41,892 bases of DNA from Burkholderiales bacterium. Its GTDB lineage: Bacteria; Pseudomonadota; Gammaproteobacteria; Burkholderiales; Casimicrobiaceae. This document shows positions 34,996 to 41,892 of the stretch, in pieces. Location: the NCBI GenBank assembly GCA_025352105.1, contig JANXUB010000072.1:1-41892 (forward strand). Reading direction: 5' to 3'. The notes beneath the pieces were generated by a model. That model saw only the letters and a program-made list of their open reading frames with translations, was not told where the DNA came from and made no database searches. The position numbers were made by a program, and so were the translations under genes. Positions within the stretch are counted from its first letter, which is position 1. Each line of letters opens with the position of its first letter.

Positions 34996-35094
34996 TGTGT
35001 CAATTTTTCAGAAAAGTCGTATTGCAAGCGTACCTGTATTTGGTGCTCCAGCGGCGCGCAGAGCCCTGCTAGCATCAATGATCCGAGCGCATCC

Positions 35095-36222
35095 ATGCTG
35101 ACATTAATGGCCTTACAGTTGACTATGCTTGAGCTTAGAAAGGGGGCGTTTGTGCTTGTAGCGATAAGCACTGTCGGTTCGCAGGTGTCATACGCATCGT
35201 CGGGCGTTGATGTCGCCCAGGCATCTGTCTCCCCACCTGCTACGACGACCGCGTCCAACAGTACGGCAGCGCTCGATAGCATTCGGGCGCAGATTGCCGC
35301 GCTCAAAAAAACGAGAGACGCCGAGGAAGCAAAGCGCTTAATCGAGGTACTGCTGCAAATAGGTGAGTTCGATGGATATGCCCCGGCAACCGTGAAGCGA
35401 CTTGTCGCTGCGGAACTGCCCGCAGCGTTGCTGATCGTGGCGAAAAATGCGGAATTTCGAACGAACTTGCGCGCGTCGGCGCTGATGGCCATGAGGACGA
35501 TTGACGCGAACGACGCAGACCTCGACGCAGGGATCAATGTTGCACGTGCCGATGTCAGCGCAGGTCGTGATTTTTTGGAAAGTCGCGCGGCACTGCTGAC
35601 GCAGTGGCGACAATCGCGCGCTGGCGCGGTGCCGCGCGCACAAGGGCTTCAGCCCGCGAACCCGGCAGCAGAAATGGCGGCGCTTTTCTATCTGAAAACG
35701 GCTGACATTCGCGTCAGCGCCGAGGCGATGTTGCTCGCCGTAGCTGACGGAAATCTACCTGCGGTCGAGGCGTTGCTTGATGCGGGCGTTGATATCGCTG
35801 CACACATCGCCTTGTCGCCTGCTATCGACGTGTGGACCTATGCGACCTCCGCGAGTTGCGTCGCCGAGACGCGTCGGAATCCAATCGCGCAAGCCGCGAT
35901 GCTCTCGCTTCTGGCAGCGCGCGGCGCAAACCCGAATCGTCGTGATCAGGGCAACGAAACGCCGCTACATTCGGCGGCGCGCTTCTGCCCGCTCGCCATG
36001 GTTCGGCAATTGGTAGGCATGGGCGCTGATGTAAACGCAACAAACGCAAGCAATTTCACTGCGTTGTCGTATGCGCTCATACTCGGGCGTTGGGATGTCG
36101 CTGACAATCTGGTATCGAGCGGCGCGCGATTGCCAAAGTCGGCGATCAAATCGCTCTTCATGGAACTGCCCATCGATCCTGCGCAACTTCAAATTGTTCA
36201 GCGAGCGCAACAATTGCAATAG
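35095..36222 (+). CDS. Exported ankyrin-repeat protein 1
   Basis: The 375-residue protein has an N-terminal signal-like hydrophobic segment (GAFVLVAISTVGSQVSYAS), a Thr/Ala-rich linker with helices, and then ankyrin repeats from about residue 215: DGNLPAVEALLDAGVDI, LLAARGANPNRRDQGNETPLHSAARFCP, and MGADVNATNASNFTALSYALILGRWDVADNLVSSGA. The ankyrin part has cysteines C255 and C298. The frame is open to 34582, but that stretch is a shadow of the GNAT gene, so the ATG at 35095 (or 35125) is preferred. The related gene at 36259 starts 36 bases downstream. Function unknown; ankyrins normally bind other proteins. Confidence 0.8.
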   Translation: MLTLMALQLTMLELRKGAFVLVAISTVGSQVSYASSGVDVAQASVSPPATTTASNSTAALDSIRAQIAALKKTRDAEEAKRLIEVLLQIGEFDGYAPATVKRLVAAELPAALLIVAKNAEFRTNLRASALMAMRTIDANDADLDAGINVARADVSAGRDFLESRAALLTQWRQSRAGAVPRAQGLQPANPAAEMAALFYLKTADIRVSAEAMLLAVADGNLPAVEALLDAGVDIAAHIALSPAIDVWTYATSASCVAETRRNPIAQAAMLSLLAARGANPNRRDQGNETPLHSAARFCPLAMVRQLVGMGADVNATNASNFTALSYALILGRWDVADNLVSSGARLPKSAIKSLFMELPIDPAQLQIVQRAQQLQ

Positions 36223-36258
36223 ACTCAATCGCCTCCTTACTTTTAAAAGCCACCCGCA

Positions 36259-36996
36259 ATGTATCCGATCACCACCACTGTGACGCGCGCCCAGCAGATT
36301 GAACCACTTGGCTGGCGCGGCGCCCTCTGCTGTGGCGTCATTGGTCTGTCCCTTACGCTGAGCGCCTTAGCATCGACAAGCTACGCTGCCACCGTCGAGC
36401 CGTCGCTCGCTATGGGCAAGTCAGCGGCGCTCGAATATCTGAAAGAAATAGATGTCTACCCTGCGCCAAGTAATTTGATGGGGCAGGCGGTGGACGGCAA
36501 CTATCGCGCTATCACCGCGATGATCGCGTCGGGCATTGATCCAAACCACAAGCCCGCCGTCGGGCACACGGCATTACGCATGGCGACTTCGTTCGCGTGT
36601 TCTGCACAGCCCACACCCGAAACGCTCGTAGACATCGCCAAAACCGTGCAGGTTCTCCTGGCCGCGAAAGCTAACGTCAATGAGGTCGATGCGTCGGGGC
36701 TTGGCGTGCTGATGATGACGTCACAACAGTGTCCCAGCGCAATTACGAAGCTCCTGATCGATGCGGGGGCTGACTTGAATCAGCGCAGCCCGCAAGGATT
36801 TACTCCACTGTCGATGGCGTTGGCAGTCGAGAACTTTAGTAGTGCCGAGGTGCTCATCAAGGCTGGTGCACGCATCACGCCGGACGCAGCAAAGCGCTTG
36901 CTTGATGACACACCCAGCGCGGAGCTAAAGGCGATAGTAAAACGCGCCACCGCTCCGCTGCTGGTCGCGCCAACGTCGCCACCCGCGCGTAAGTAG
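36259..36996 (+). CDS. Exported ankyrin-repeat protein 2
   Basis: The 245-residue protein has an N-terminal signal segment (GALCCGVIGLSLTLSALASTSYAA) and ankyrin-like repeats: VDGNYRAITAMIASGIDPNHK, VQVLLAAKANVNEVDASGLGVLMM, TKLLIDAGADLNQRSPQGFTPLSMALAVENFSSAEVLIKAGA. It aligns with the C-terminal part of the preceding protein: ATS-x-x-C, LLAA-K/R-x-N-x-N and CPxA are in the same order, with C114 and C158 spaced 44 apart against 43 in the other protein. The two are probably tandem paralogues. It converges with the ETF-QO gene 17 bases away. Confidence 0.78.
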   Translation: MYPITTTVTRAQQIEPLGWRGALCCGVIGLSLTLSALASTSYAATVEPSLAMGKSAALEYLKEIDVYPAPSNLMGQAVDGNYRAITAMIASGIDPNHKPAVGHTALRMATSFACSAQPTPETLVDIAKTVQVLLAAKANVNEVDASGLGVLMMTSQQCPSAITKLLIDAGADLNQRSPQGFTPLSMALAVENFSSAEVLIKAGARITPDAAKRLLDDTPSAELKAIVKRATAPLLVAPTSPPARK

Positions 36997-37013
36997 CGCC
37001 TCGACAACGCTGC

Positions 37014-38711
37014 CTACATCACACTATAAACCGGCCCGCCACCGCCTTCCGGCGTCACCCAATGAATATTCTGTAGTGGGTCTTTGATGTCGCAGGTTTT
37101 GCAGTGCACGCAGTTTTGCGCGTTGATTTGCAGACGTTTGCCTGGTGCTGCTCCGGGGATCGTTTCGTCGTCGACGTATTCATAAACACCGGCTGGGCAG
37201 TAGCGTGCTTCTGGCCCGGCGTAGCGCGTCAGGTTGACTTTCACCGGAATCGACGCGTCGCGCAACTGCAAATGCACAGGCTGATTTTCTTCGTGATTGG
37301 TATTGGACAGAAACACCGAGGTGAGCTTGTCAAACGTGATCACGCCGTCGGGTTTCGGGTACGCGATTTGCGGCATTTGATCGGCGGGCTTCAGGTATTC
37401 GTTATCGGCTTTGCCGTGACGCAGCGTCCAGCCGACAAGCTTGCCGAGACCCAGATCGTTCAACCACATGTGCACGCCGCCATGCAGCGTGCCGAGCGTC
37501 ATGCCCCATTTGAGACCGGGCTTCACGTTGCGTACCTTGTAGAGATCGCTGAACACCCAGCTTTTTTTCCAGCCGTCGTTGTAGGCATGCAGCTCGTCGT
37601 GCTGACGCTCGGCCTTGACCGCGTCGAACGCGGCTTCAGCGGCAAGCATGCCCGTTTTCATGGCGTTATGCGTGCCTTTGATGCGTGGCAAGTTGACGAA
37701 TCCGGCGCTGCATCCGATCAGTGCGCCGCCTGCGAATGACAACTTCGGCACGCTCTGTAAACCACCTTCATTAATGGCTCGCGCGCCGTACGCCAAGCGC
37801 TTGCCGCCTTCGAACAATGGCTTGATGTTCGGATGCGTTTTGAAACGCTGAAACTCATCGAATGGCGACAGCCACGGATTCTCGTAACTCAGGTGAATCA
37901 CGAAACCCACCGCGACCAAAGCGTCCTTGTTTTCATTGGTCAGGTGGTACAAAAATGACCCGCCGCCGGTCTTTGAGTCGAGCGGCCAGCCTTGCGAATG
38001 CATGACTTTTCCGGGCACATGTTTGGCGGGATCAATCTGCCACAGCTCCTTGATACCGATCCCGTATTTCTGTGGATCAATGCCATCGCGCAGATTGAAT
38101 TTTTTCATGAGCTCCTGCGACAGCGAGCCGCGCACGCCTTCGCCAAACAGCGTGTATTTCGCATGCAGTTCCATGCCGGGCTGAAACTCGCCTTTCTTCT
38201 CGCCGTCCTTGCCGACGCCCATGTCGCCGGTTGCGACGCCGATCACGGCACCGGCGTCGTTGAACAGCACTTCGGCCGCAGCAAAGCCCGGATAAATCTC
38301 CACGCCCAGCGCTTCCGCCTGTTCGCCTAGCCATTTACACACGCGCCCAAGGCTCACGATGTAGTTGCCGTGGTTGTCCATGAGTTTCGGCAGCACCCAG
38401 TTCGGCGTTTTCATGGCTCCGGTTTCGGTGAGGGTCCAGAACTCGTCCTCGGTGACTGGTGTGTGAATCGGCGCGCCCTTCTCTTTCCAGTCGGGGATCA
38501 GTTCGTTCAGCCCCACCGGATCAATCACCGCGCCGGACAAAATGTGTGCGCCGACTTCGCCGCCTTTCTCCAGTATGCAGACGGAAACTTCGCGATTGTT
38601 CTCGGCCGCGAGTTGTTTCAGGCGAATCGCGGCGGAGAGACCGGACGGCCCCGCACCCACGATCACTACGTCGTATTCCATCGCGTCGCGGTCGGCTCTG
38701 ATGCTGGTCAT
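37014..38711 (-). CDS. Electron transfer flavoprotein-ubiquinone oxidoreductase
   Basis: This membrane-bound enzyme passes electrons from ETF (fatty acid, amino acid and aromatic acyl-CoA dehydrogenases) to ubiquinone. The 565-residue product has the FAD dinucleotide fold ([23 protein letters not shown]), an [25 protein letters not shown] segment, and a C-terminal 4Fe-4S region with CPAGVYEY followed by [33 protein letters not shown]. All are ETF-QO hallmarks and length is normal. It fits the acyl-CoA-centred metabolism suggested by boxA and the thioesterase. The GNAT gene is 25 bases upstream on the same strand. No ETF subunit genes are in the window. Confidence 0.95.
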   Translation of the reverse strand: MTSIRADRDAMEYDVVIVGAGPSGLSAAIRLKQLAAENNREVSVCILEKGGEVGAHILSGAVIDPVGLNELIPDWKEKGAPIHTPVTEDEFWTLTETGAMKTPNWVLPKLMDNHGNYIVSLGRVCKWLGEQAEALGVEIYPGFAAAEVLFNDAGAVIGVATGDMGVGKDGEKKGEFQPGMELHAKYTLFGEGVRGSLSQELMKKFNLRDGIDPQKYGIGIKELWQIDPAKHVPGKVMHSQGWPLDSKTGGGSFLYHLTNENKDALVAVGFVIHLSYENPWLSPFDEFQRFKTHPNIKPLFEGGKRLAYGARAINEGGLQSVPKLSFAGGALIGCSAGFVNLPRIKGTHNAMKTGMLAAEAAFDAVKAERQHDELHAYNDGWKKSWVFSDLYKVRNVKPGLKWGMTLGTLHGGVHMWLNDLGLGKLVGWTLRHGKADNEYLKPADQMPQIAYPKPDGVITFDKLTSVFLSNTNHEENQPVHLQLRDASIPVKVNLTRYAGPEARYCPAGVYEYVDDETIPGAAPGKRLQINAQNCVHCKTCDIKDPLQNIHWVTPEGGGGPVYSVM

Positions 38712-38736
38712 AGGTTCTTCGTTTCTTGTCTGAGGT

Positions 38737-39273
38737 TTAGGCGCGCGCCAAGGACTTGCGCATTTTGTGTTTGTCGAATTGCGTATCGATGCAGCGAAAG
38801 CCGAAGCGCTCGTAAAGGCGCAGCGCCGGATTGTCGCGAAATACGTTCAGCGTGAGTTCGTTGCGCTCAAGTGATTGCGCTATGTCTTTGACGTGTACCA
38901 GCGTGGCCCAGCCGACACCGCGGTTGCGATGCTTTTCTTCAAGCTGAATATCGCCGATGTGCAGCGCGTTGGGGGTATCGGGCTCGTCTCGTACGCTCAA
39001 AAATCCGATGACGTTATGCACCGGCTGATTCACATCGTTGATGAGAAAGAACGATGCCTGTGGAGCCAGATTCCTCCAGCGCGTCTCGTCAAATTCTTGC
39101 CCTCGCCGCGCGAGGTATGGTTGCATGTTGTCGCGTGCGAGCGCGAGGCAGTATTCGATGCGTCGATCAGCGGTGGTGATGGCTGATAGTGCGATCAGGC
39201 TCGTTACGGCAGCAACGGGCTCGCTCCGACGCTGGGCGTCGATGACTGGCACGTCAGAGGCATCACAATTCAT
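38737..39273 (-). CDS. GNAT family N-acetyltransferase
   Basis: The 178-residue protein has a GNAT core at residues about 95-170: [29 protein letters not shown] carries the acetyl-CoA-binding R/Q-x-x-G-x-G-type loop (HRNRGVGW), and [26 protein letters not shown] is the typical second half. The first 35 residues are extra, and a later start is possible. It lies directly upstream of the ETF-QO gene on the same strand (25-base gap) and is divergent from the thioesterase gene. The substrate is unknown. Confidence 0.85.
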   Translation of the reverse strand: MNCDASDVPVIDAQRRSEPVAAVTSLIALSAITTADRRIEYCLALARDNMQPYLARRGQEFDETRWRNLAPQASFFLINDVNQPVHNVIGFLSVRDEPDTPNALHIGDIQLEEKHRNRGVGWATLVHVKDIAQSLERNELTLNVFRDNPALRLYERFGFRCIDTQFDKHKMRKSLARA

Positions 39274-39332
39274 GGGACGATTATAGTTAGCGATTAAACG
39301 CCGATTTACCGAAATCAGAAGGTCATTTTTCG

Positions 39333-39797
39333 ATGGATCACTCCAAACAGCTTGCGCCAGTGACCATGACGGAAGCCAATGCGATTGCCGCTTTGCGCGA
39401 TATCGTGATGCACGAGGTCGATATGGCCGTGCGCTGGGGCGACATGGACGCCTACAACCATGTCAACAACACCGTCTACTTTCGCTACATGGAGCAGTGT
39501 CGGCTGGAGTGGTTTGCGAAGCTGGGTTTCAAGACGGTGGACGAGGACATCGTGCCGATTCTGGTGGAGGCGAATTGCCGGTTTATTCGTGCGGTGACGC
39601 ATCCATCCACCGTCCGCGTCACGATTCGTGTGACCGATATTGGGCCGAAGATTGTGGAGACAACGCACGATATTTTTGTCGGCGACGTGCTCTATGCGAG
39701 CGGTATCTGCAAGCTCTTGTGGATGAGTCGCAGCGCGAACAAGGGTGTGGCTTTACCCGATGCAGTGCGTACGCGTCTGCTCGACGTAAGATCGTGA
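39333..39797 (+). CDS. Acyl-CoA thioesterase (YbgC/4-hydroxybenzoyl-CoA thioesterase type)
   Basis: This is a hot-dog fold thioesterase of 154 residues. The catalytic-Asp segment VRWGDMDAYNHVNNTVYFRYMEQCRLEWF is the signature of the 4HBT/YbgC group. The rest (ANCRFIRAVTHPSTVRVTIRV, ICKLLWMSRSANKGVALPD) follows the fold. It hydrolyses short or aromatic acyl-CoA thioesters; the exact substrate is unknown. Its stop lies 35 bases before the acetoacetyl-CoA synthetase start, so the pair may share a transcript. Confidence 0.9.
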   Translation: MDHSKQLAPVTMTEANAIAALRDIVMHEVDMAVRWGDMDAYNHVNNTVYFRYMEQCRLEWFAKLGFKTVDEDIVPILVEANCRFIRAVTHPSTVRVTIRVTDIGPKIVETTHDIFVGDVLYASGICKLLWMSRSANKGVALPDAVRTRLLDVRS

Positions 39798-39799
39798 TC

Positions 39800-39823
39800 G
39801 CGCGAGCGTTCCTGCTCCTACAG
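39800..39823. repeat. REP half-element between thioesterase and AACS genes
   Basis: The sequence ends in GCTCCTACAG (39814-39823), the same ten bases as the right arm of the hairpin at 1533-1599, preceded by a CGCG-rich stretch as in that element. Only one arm is present. Confidence 0.45.
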
Positions 39824-39832
39824 GCAAACGCC

Positions 39833-41892
39833 GTGATCAAGCCGTTGTGGACGCCGTCGCCCGAGCGTATTGCGTCGGCGCGCATCACCGCGTTCACGCA
39901 GATGCTGCGCGAAAAATATTCGCAGCAATTCCCTGACTATTGGAGCCTGTGGCGCTGGTCGATTGCCAACAAGGAAGTGTTCTGGCGCGAGGTTTGGGAC
40001 TTTTGCGGTCTGATCGGAGACAAGGGCGAGCGCACGCTGGTTGACGGCCATTTGATGCCCGGCGCGCAGTGGTTTCCGGACGCGAGGCTTAACTTTGCCG
40101 AGAACCTGCTCAAGAAACGCGGGGCGGACGATGCGCTGGTTTTCTGGAACGAAGCGGGTGTTCGTCGCCGGTTGTGTTTTGATGAGTTGCGTGGCTCGGT
40201 TGCCTCTGTGCAGCAGGCACTCAAGTCGGCAGGCGTGGCCGCCGGAGATCGCGTCGCCAGCATCCTGCCCAATATTCCGGAGGCGACGATTGCGATGCTC
40301 GGCGTGACGAGCATCGGCGCGGTGTGGTCATCGTCGTCACCGGACTTTGGTGTGCAGGGCGTGCTGGACCGGTTCATGCAGATTGAGCCGAAGATTCTGT
40401 TTGCGGTGAACGGCTATCTCTACAACGGCAAAGTCGTTGATACGCGCGACAAAGTGTTTGAGATAGCCGCGCGATTGCCGAGCGTGGAGCGCGTGGTTTG
40501 GGTGGAATATGTAGGCTCCCTCTCCCGCAGCGCGGGAGAGGGTTGGGGTGAGGGCGGTGGCTGTAACGCTAGCGGTAGCACTGCGCCTGAGCCTACAGCC
40601 CTCTTGAGCTACCGCCCTCACCCTCCGCCCCGGCGCACGCTTGCGCCAGTGGACGCAGGCGCGCTGCGGGAGAGGGGACCTGCAAATGTGGCGTGGGACG
40701 AGTTTTGTCAAGTCATCGCTACCGAGCCGACCTTTGCTCGCTTCCCCTTCAATCATCCGCTAGTCATCGTCTTCTCGAGCGGCACTACCGGCTTGCCGAA
40801 GTGCATGGTGCAGGGCGCGGGCGGCACTTTGCTGCAACAAATGAAAGAGCACGCGCTGCATGCCGATGTGCATGATGGCGACCGTTTCTTCTATTTCTCC
40901 ACCACTGGTTGGGTAATGTGGAACTGGCTCGTTGCGGGGCTCGCGACGGGGGCGACTTGCATGCTCTACGACGGCTAACCGTTCGCAGAGCAGGGCCGGG
41001 TGCTGTGGGACTTTGCCGAGGCGGAGCGCTTCACGCATTTCGGCACCAGCGCAAAGTACATCGACGCTATCAAAAAGGCGGGCGTGGTGCCGCGTCGCTC
41101 GCATGAATTGCCATCACTGCGCGCCGTGTTGTCGACCGGCTCGCCACTGTTGCCGGAGAGCTTCGACTATGTGTATCAGTGCGTGAAATCGGACGTGCAT
41201 CTAGCGCCGTTGTCCGGCGGCACCGAGATCATGAGCGCGTTCGCGCTCGGCAATCCGACTCTCCCCGTGCATCGCGGTGAGATGCAGTGTCGTGGCCTCG
41301 GTATGGCGGTGGATGTTTTTGACGACAACGGGGAGTCTCTGCGTGGTGTGATGGGTGAACTGGTCTGCACCCAGACGTTTCCATCGATGCCGCTTTACTT
41401 CATGGCGGATGCCGACGGCGCGCGCTATCGGGCGGCATATTTCGATAAATTTCCGGGGCTCTGGTGCCACGGCGACTGGTCGCAGATCACGGAGCAGGAC
41501 GGCATGGTGATCGTGGGGCGTTCGGACGCGACGTTGAATCCCGGTGGCGTGCGCATCGGTACGGCAGAAATTTATCGACAGGTTGAGACGCTTGATGAAG
41601 TCATCGAATCCATCGTCATCGGGCAAAACTTTCAGGGCGACGCGCGGGTGGTTTTGTTCGTAAAGCTGACTGAGGGACTGACACTCGATACCGCGCTCAC
41701 CGAAAAAATAAAGCAGAGAATTCGCGAACACACGACGCCGCGCCACGTCCCCGCAAAGGTCGTGCAAGTGCCCGACATTCCGCGCACCAAGAGCAACAAA
41801 ATTGTGGAGCTGGCGGTTCGCGACGTGGTGCATGGTCGTAGCGTGAAAAATATGGATGCCATGGCCAATCCCGAGGCATTGGAATTTTTTCG
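39833..41892 (+). pseudogene. Acetoacetyl-CoA synthetase (AMP-forming), interrupted by in-frame TAA; 3' end beyond window
   Basis: This enzyme activates acetoacetate with CoA and ATP. The product starts IKPLWTPSPERIASARITAF (GTG at 39833; the frame is open upstream but that part is a shadow of the thioesterase gene). It has the acyl-adenylate motif VIVFSSGTTGLPK (about residues 310-325) and GWVMWNWLVAGLATGATCMLYDG. Codon 382 (40976-40978) is TAA at the point where the family reads YDG(S/N)PF. The frame then continues uninterrupted to the window end as [28 protein letters not shown], with [15 protein letters not shown] and the [23 protein letters not shown] motifs. Codons about 229-282 are an in-frame repeat insertion. 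A single C-to-A change (TCA to TAA) would explain the stop. The enzyme is probably inactive unless the stop is a sequencing error. Confidence 0.9.
40518..40676. repeat. 159-bp composite palindromic repeat inside the AACS reading frame
   Basis: The two ends form a perfect 16-bp inverted repeat (40518-40533 and 40661-40676). A hairpin of 11-bp arms lies inside the left end (40518-40528, 40532-40542), and an AGGGCGGT/ACCGCCCT pair sits further in. 23 bases at 40532-40554 are the exact reverse complement of 189-211. The unit is 159 bp, 53 codons, so the reading frame is kept: enzyme-like residues occur on both sides. The encoded Gly/Ser/Pro/Arg-rich insert has no counterpart expected in this family. 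Confidence 0.85.

Noticed and set aside
34582..35094. Possible 171-residue N-terminal extension of ankyrin protein 1
   Set aside because: It is antisense to the GNAT gene on the minus strand and has no signal or domain. The ATG at 35095 gives a good signal segment.
1..41892. tRNA, rRNA, riboswitch, CRISPR or toxin-antitoxin features
   Set aside because: No cloverleaf, repeat-spacer array, conserved riboswitch core or small paired genes could be supported by reading the sequence.

Overview
The window looks like a chromosomal segment of a moderately GC-rich betaproteobacterium, most likely Burkholderiales or a close relative. This is inferred from the gene set: the aerobic benzoyl-CoA reductase component BoxA, PHA-granule genes (phasin and PhaR), two Bug/TTT-type periplasmic binding proteins, a high-potential iron-sulfur protein, a DUF47-PiT phosphate transport pair and a YdiJ-type FAD/Fe-S dehydrogenase. 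There are no tRNA or rRNA genes, CRISPR arrays, phage modules or intact insertion sequences. I did not find a clearly undescribed multi-gene system. The sharpest anomalies are an acetoacetyl-CoA synthetase gene with both an in-frame repeat insertion and an in-frame stop, and a pair of exported ankyrin proteins with matching cysteines.

Left part (1-6100): a lone boxA, a 23-bp inverted-repeat (REP-type) hairpin and a TTT substrate-binding protein. These are followed by a divergent phaP/phaR pair whose shared upstream region carries three TTGC/GCA dyads that look like PhaR operators, and then rimO. Next (6100-14200): a small membrane protein with a HEXXH motif, a periplasmic cupredoxin, a DUF72 protein, a DUF47 + PiT phosphate uptake pair closely followed by a LytS-type kinase and LytTR regulator, and an S9 prolyl-oligopeptidase-family peptidase.

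Middle (14300-25800): on the minus strand an AEC carrier and a CNNM/CorC-type protein, divergent from a methionine-type aminotransferase. Next is a lipoprotein with three related repeats. It converges on an iron-uptake cluster transcribed leftwards: TonB-dependent siderophore receptor, PiuC-type dioxygenase, tonB, exbB, exbD. A HiPIP gene and a terminator lie upstream. Then comes an MFS-EamA-GST operon, also on the minus strand, joined by ATGA overlaps.

Right part (27900-41892): the 3' remnant of an ISL3-like transposase sits next to a large FAD/Fe-S dehydrogenase that is divergent from a serine-glyoxylate-type aminotransferase. Further right are a second TTT binding protein, a small unknown gene paired with a GNAT, the two exported ankyrin proteins, ETF-ubiquinone oxidoreductase with an upstream GNAT, an acyl-CoA thioesterase, and the interrupted acetoacetyl-CoA synthetase, which runs off the window end. 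BoxA, PHA turnover, ETF-QO, thioesterase and acetoacetyl-CoA synthetase together suggest a metabolism based on acyl-CoA, aromatic acids and storage polyester. Starts and operators are judged by eye, and family names come from recognition of motifs, not from searches.
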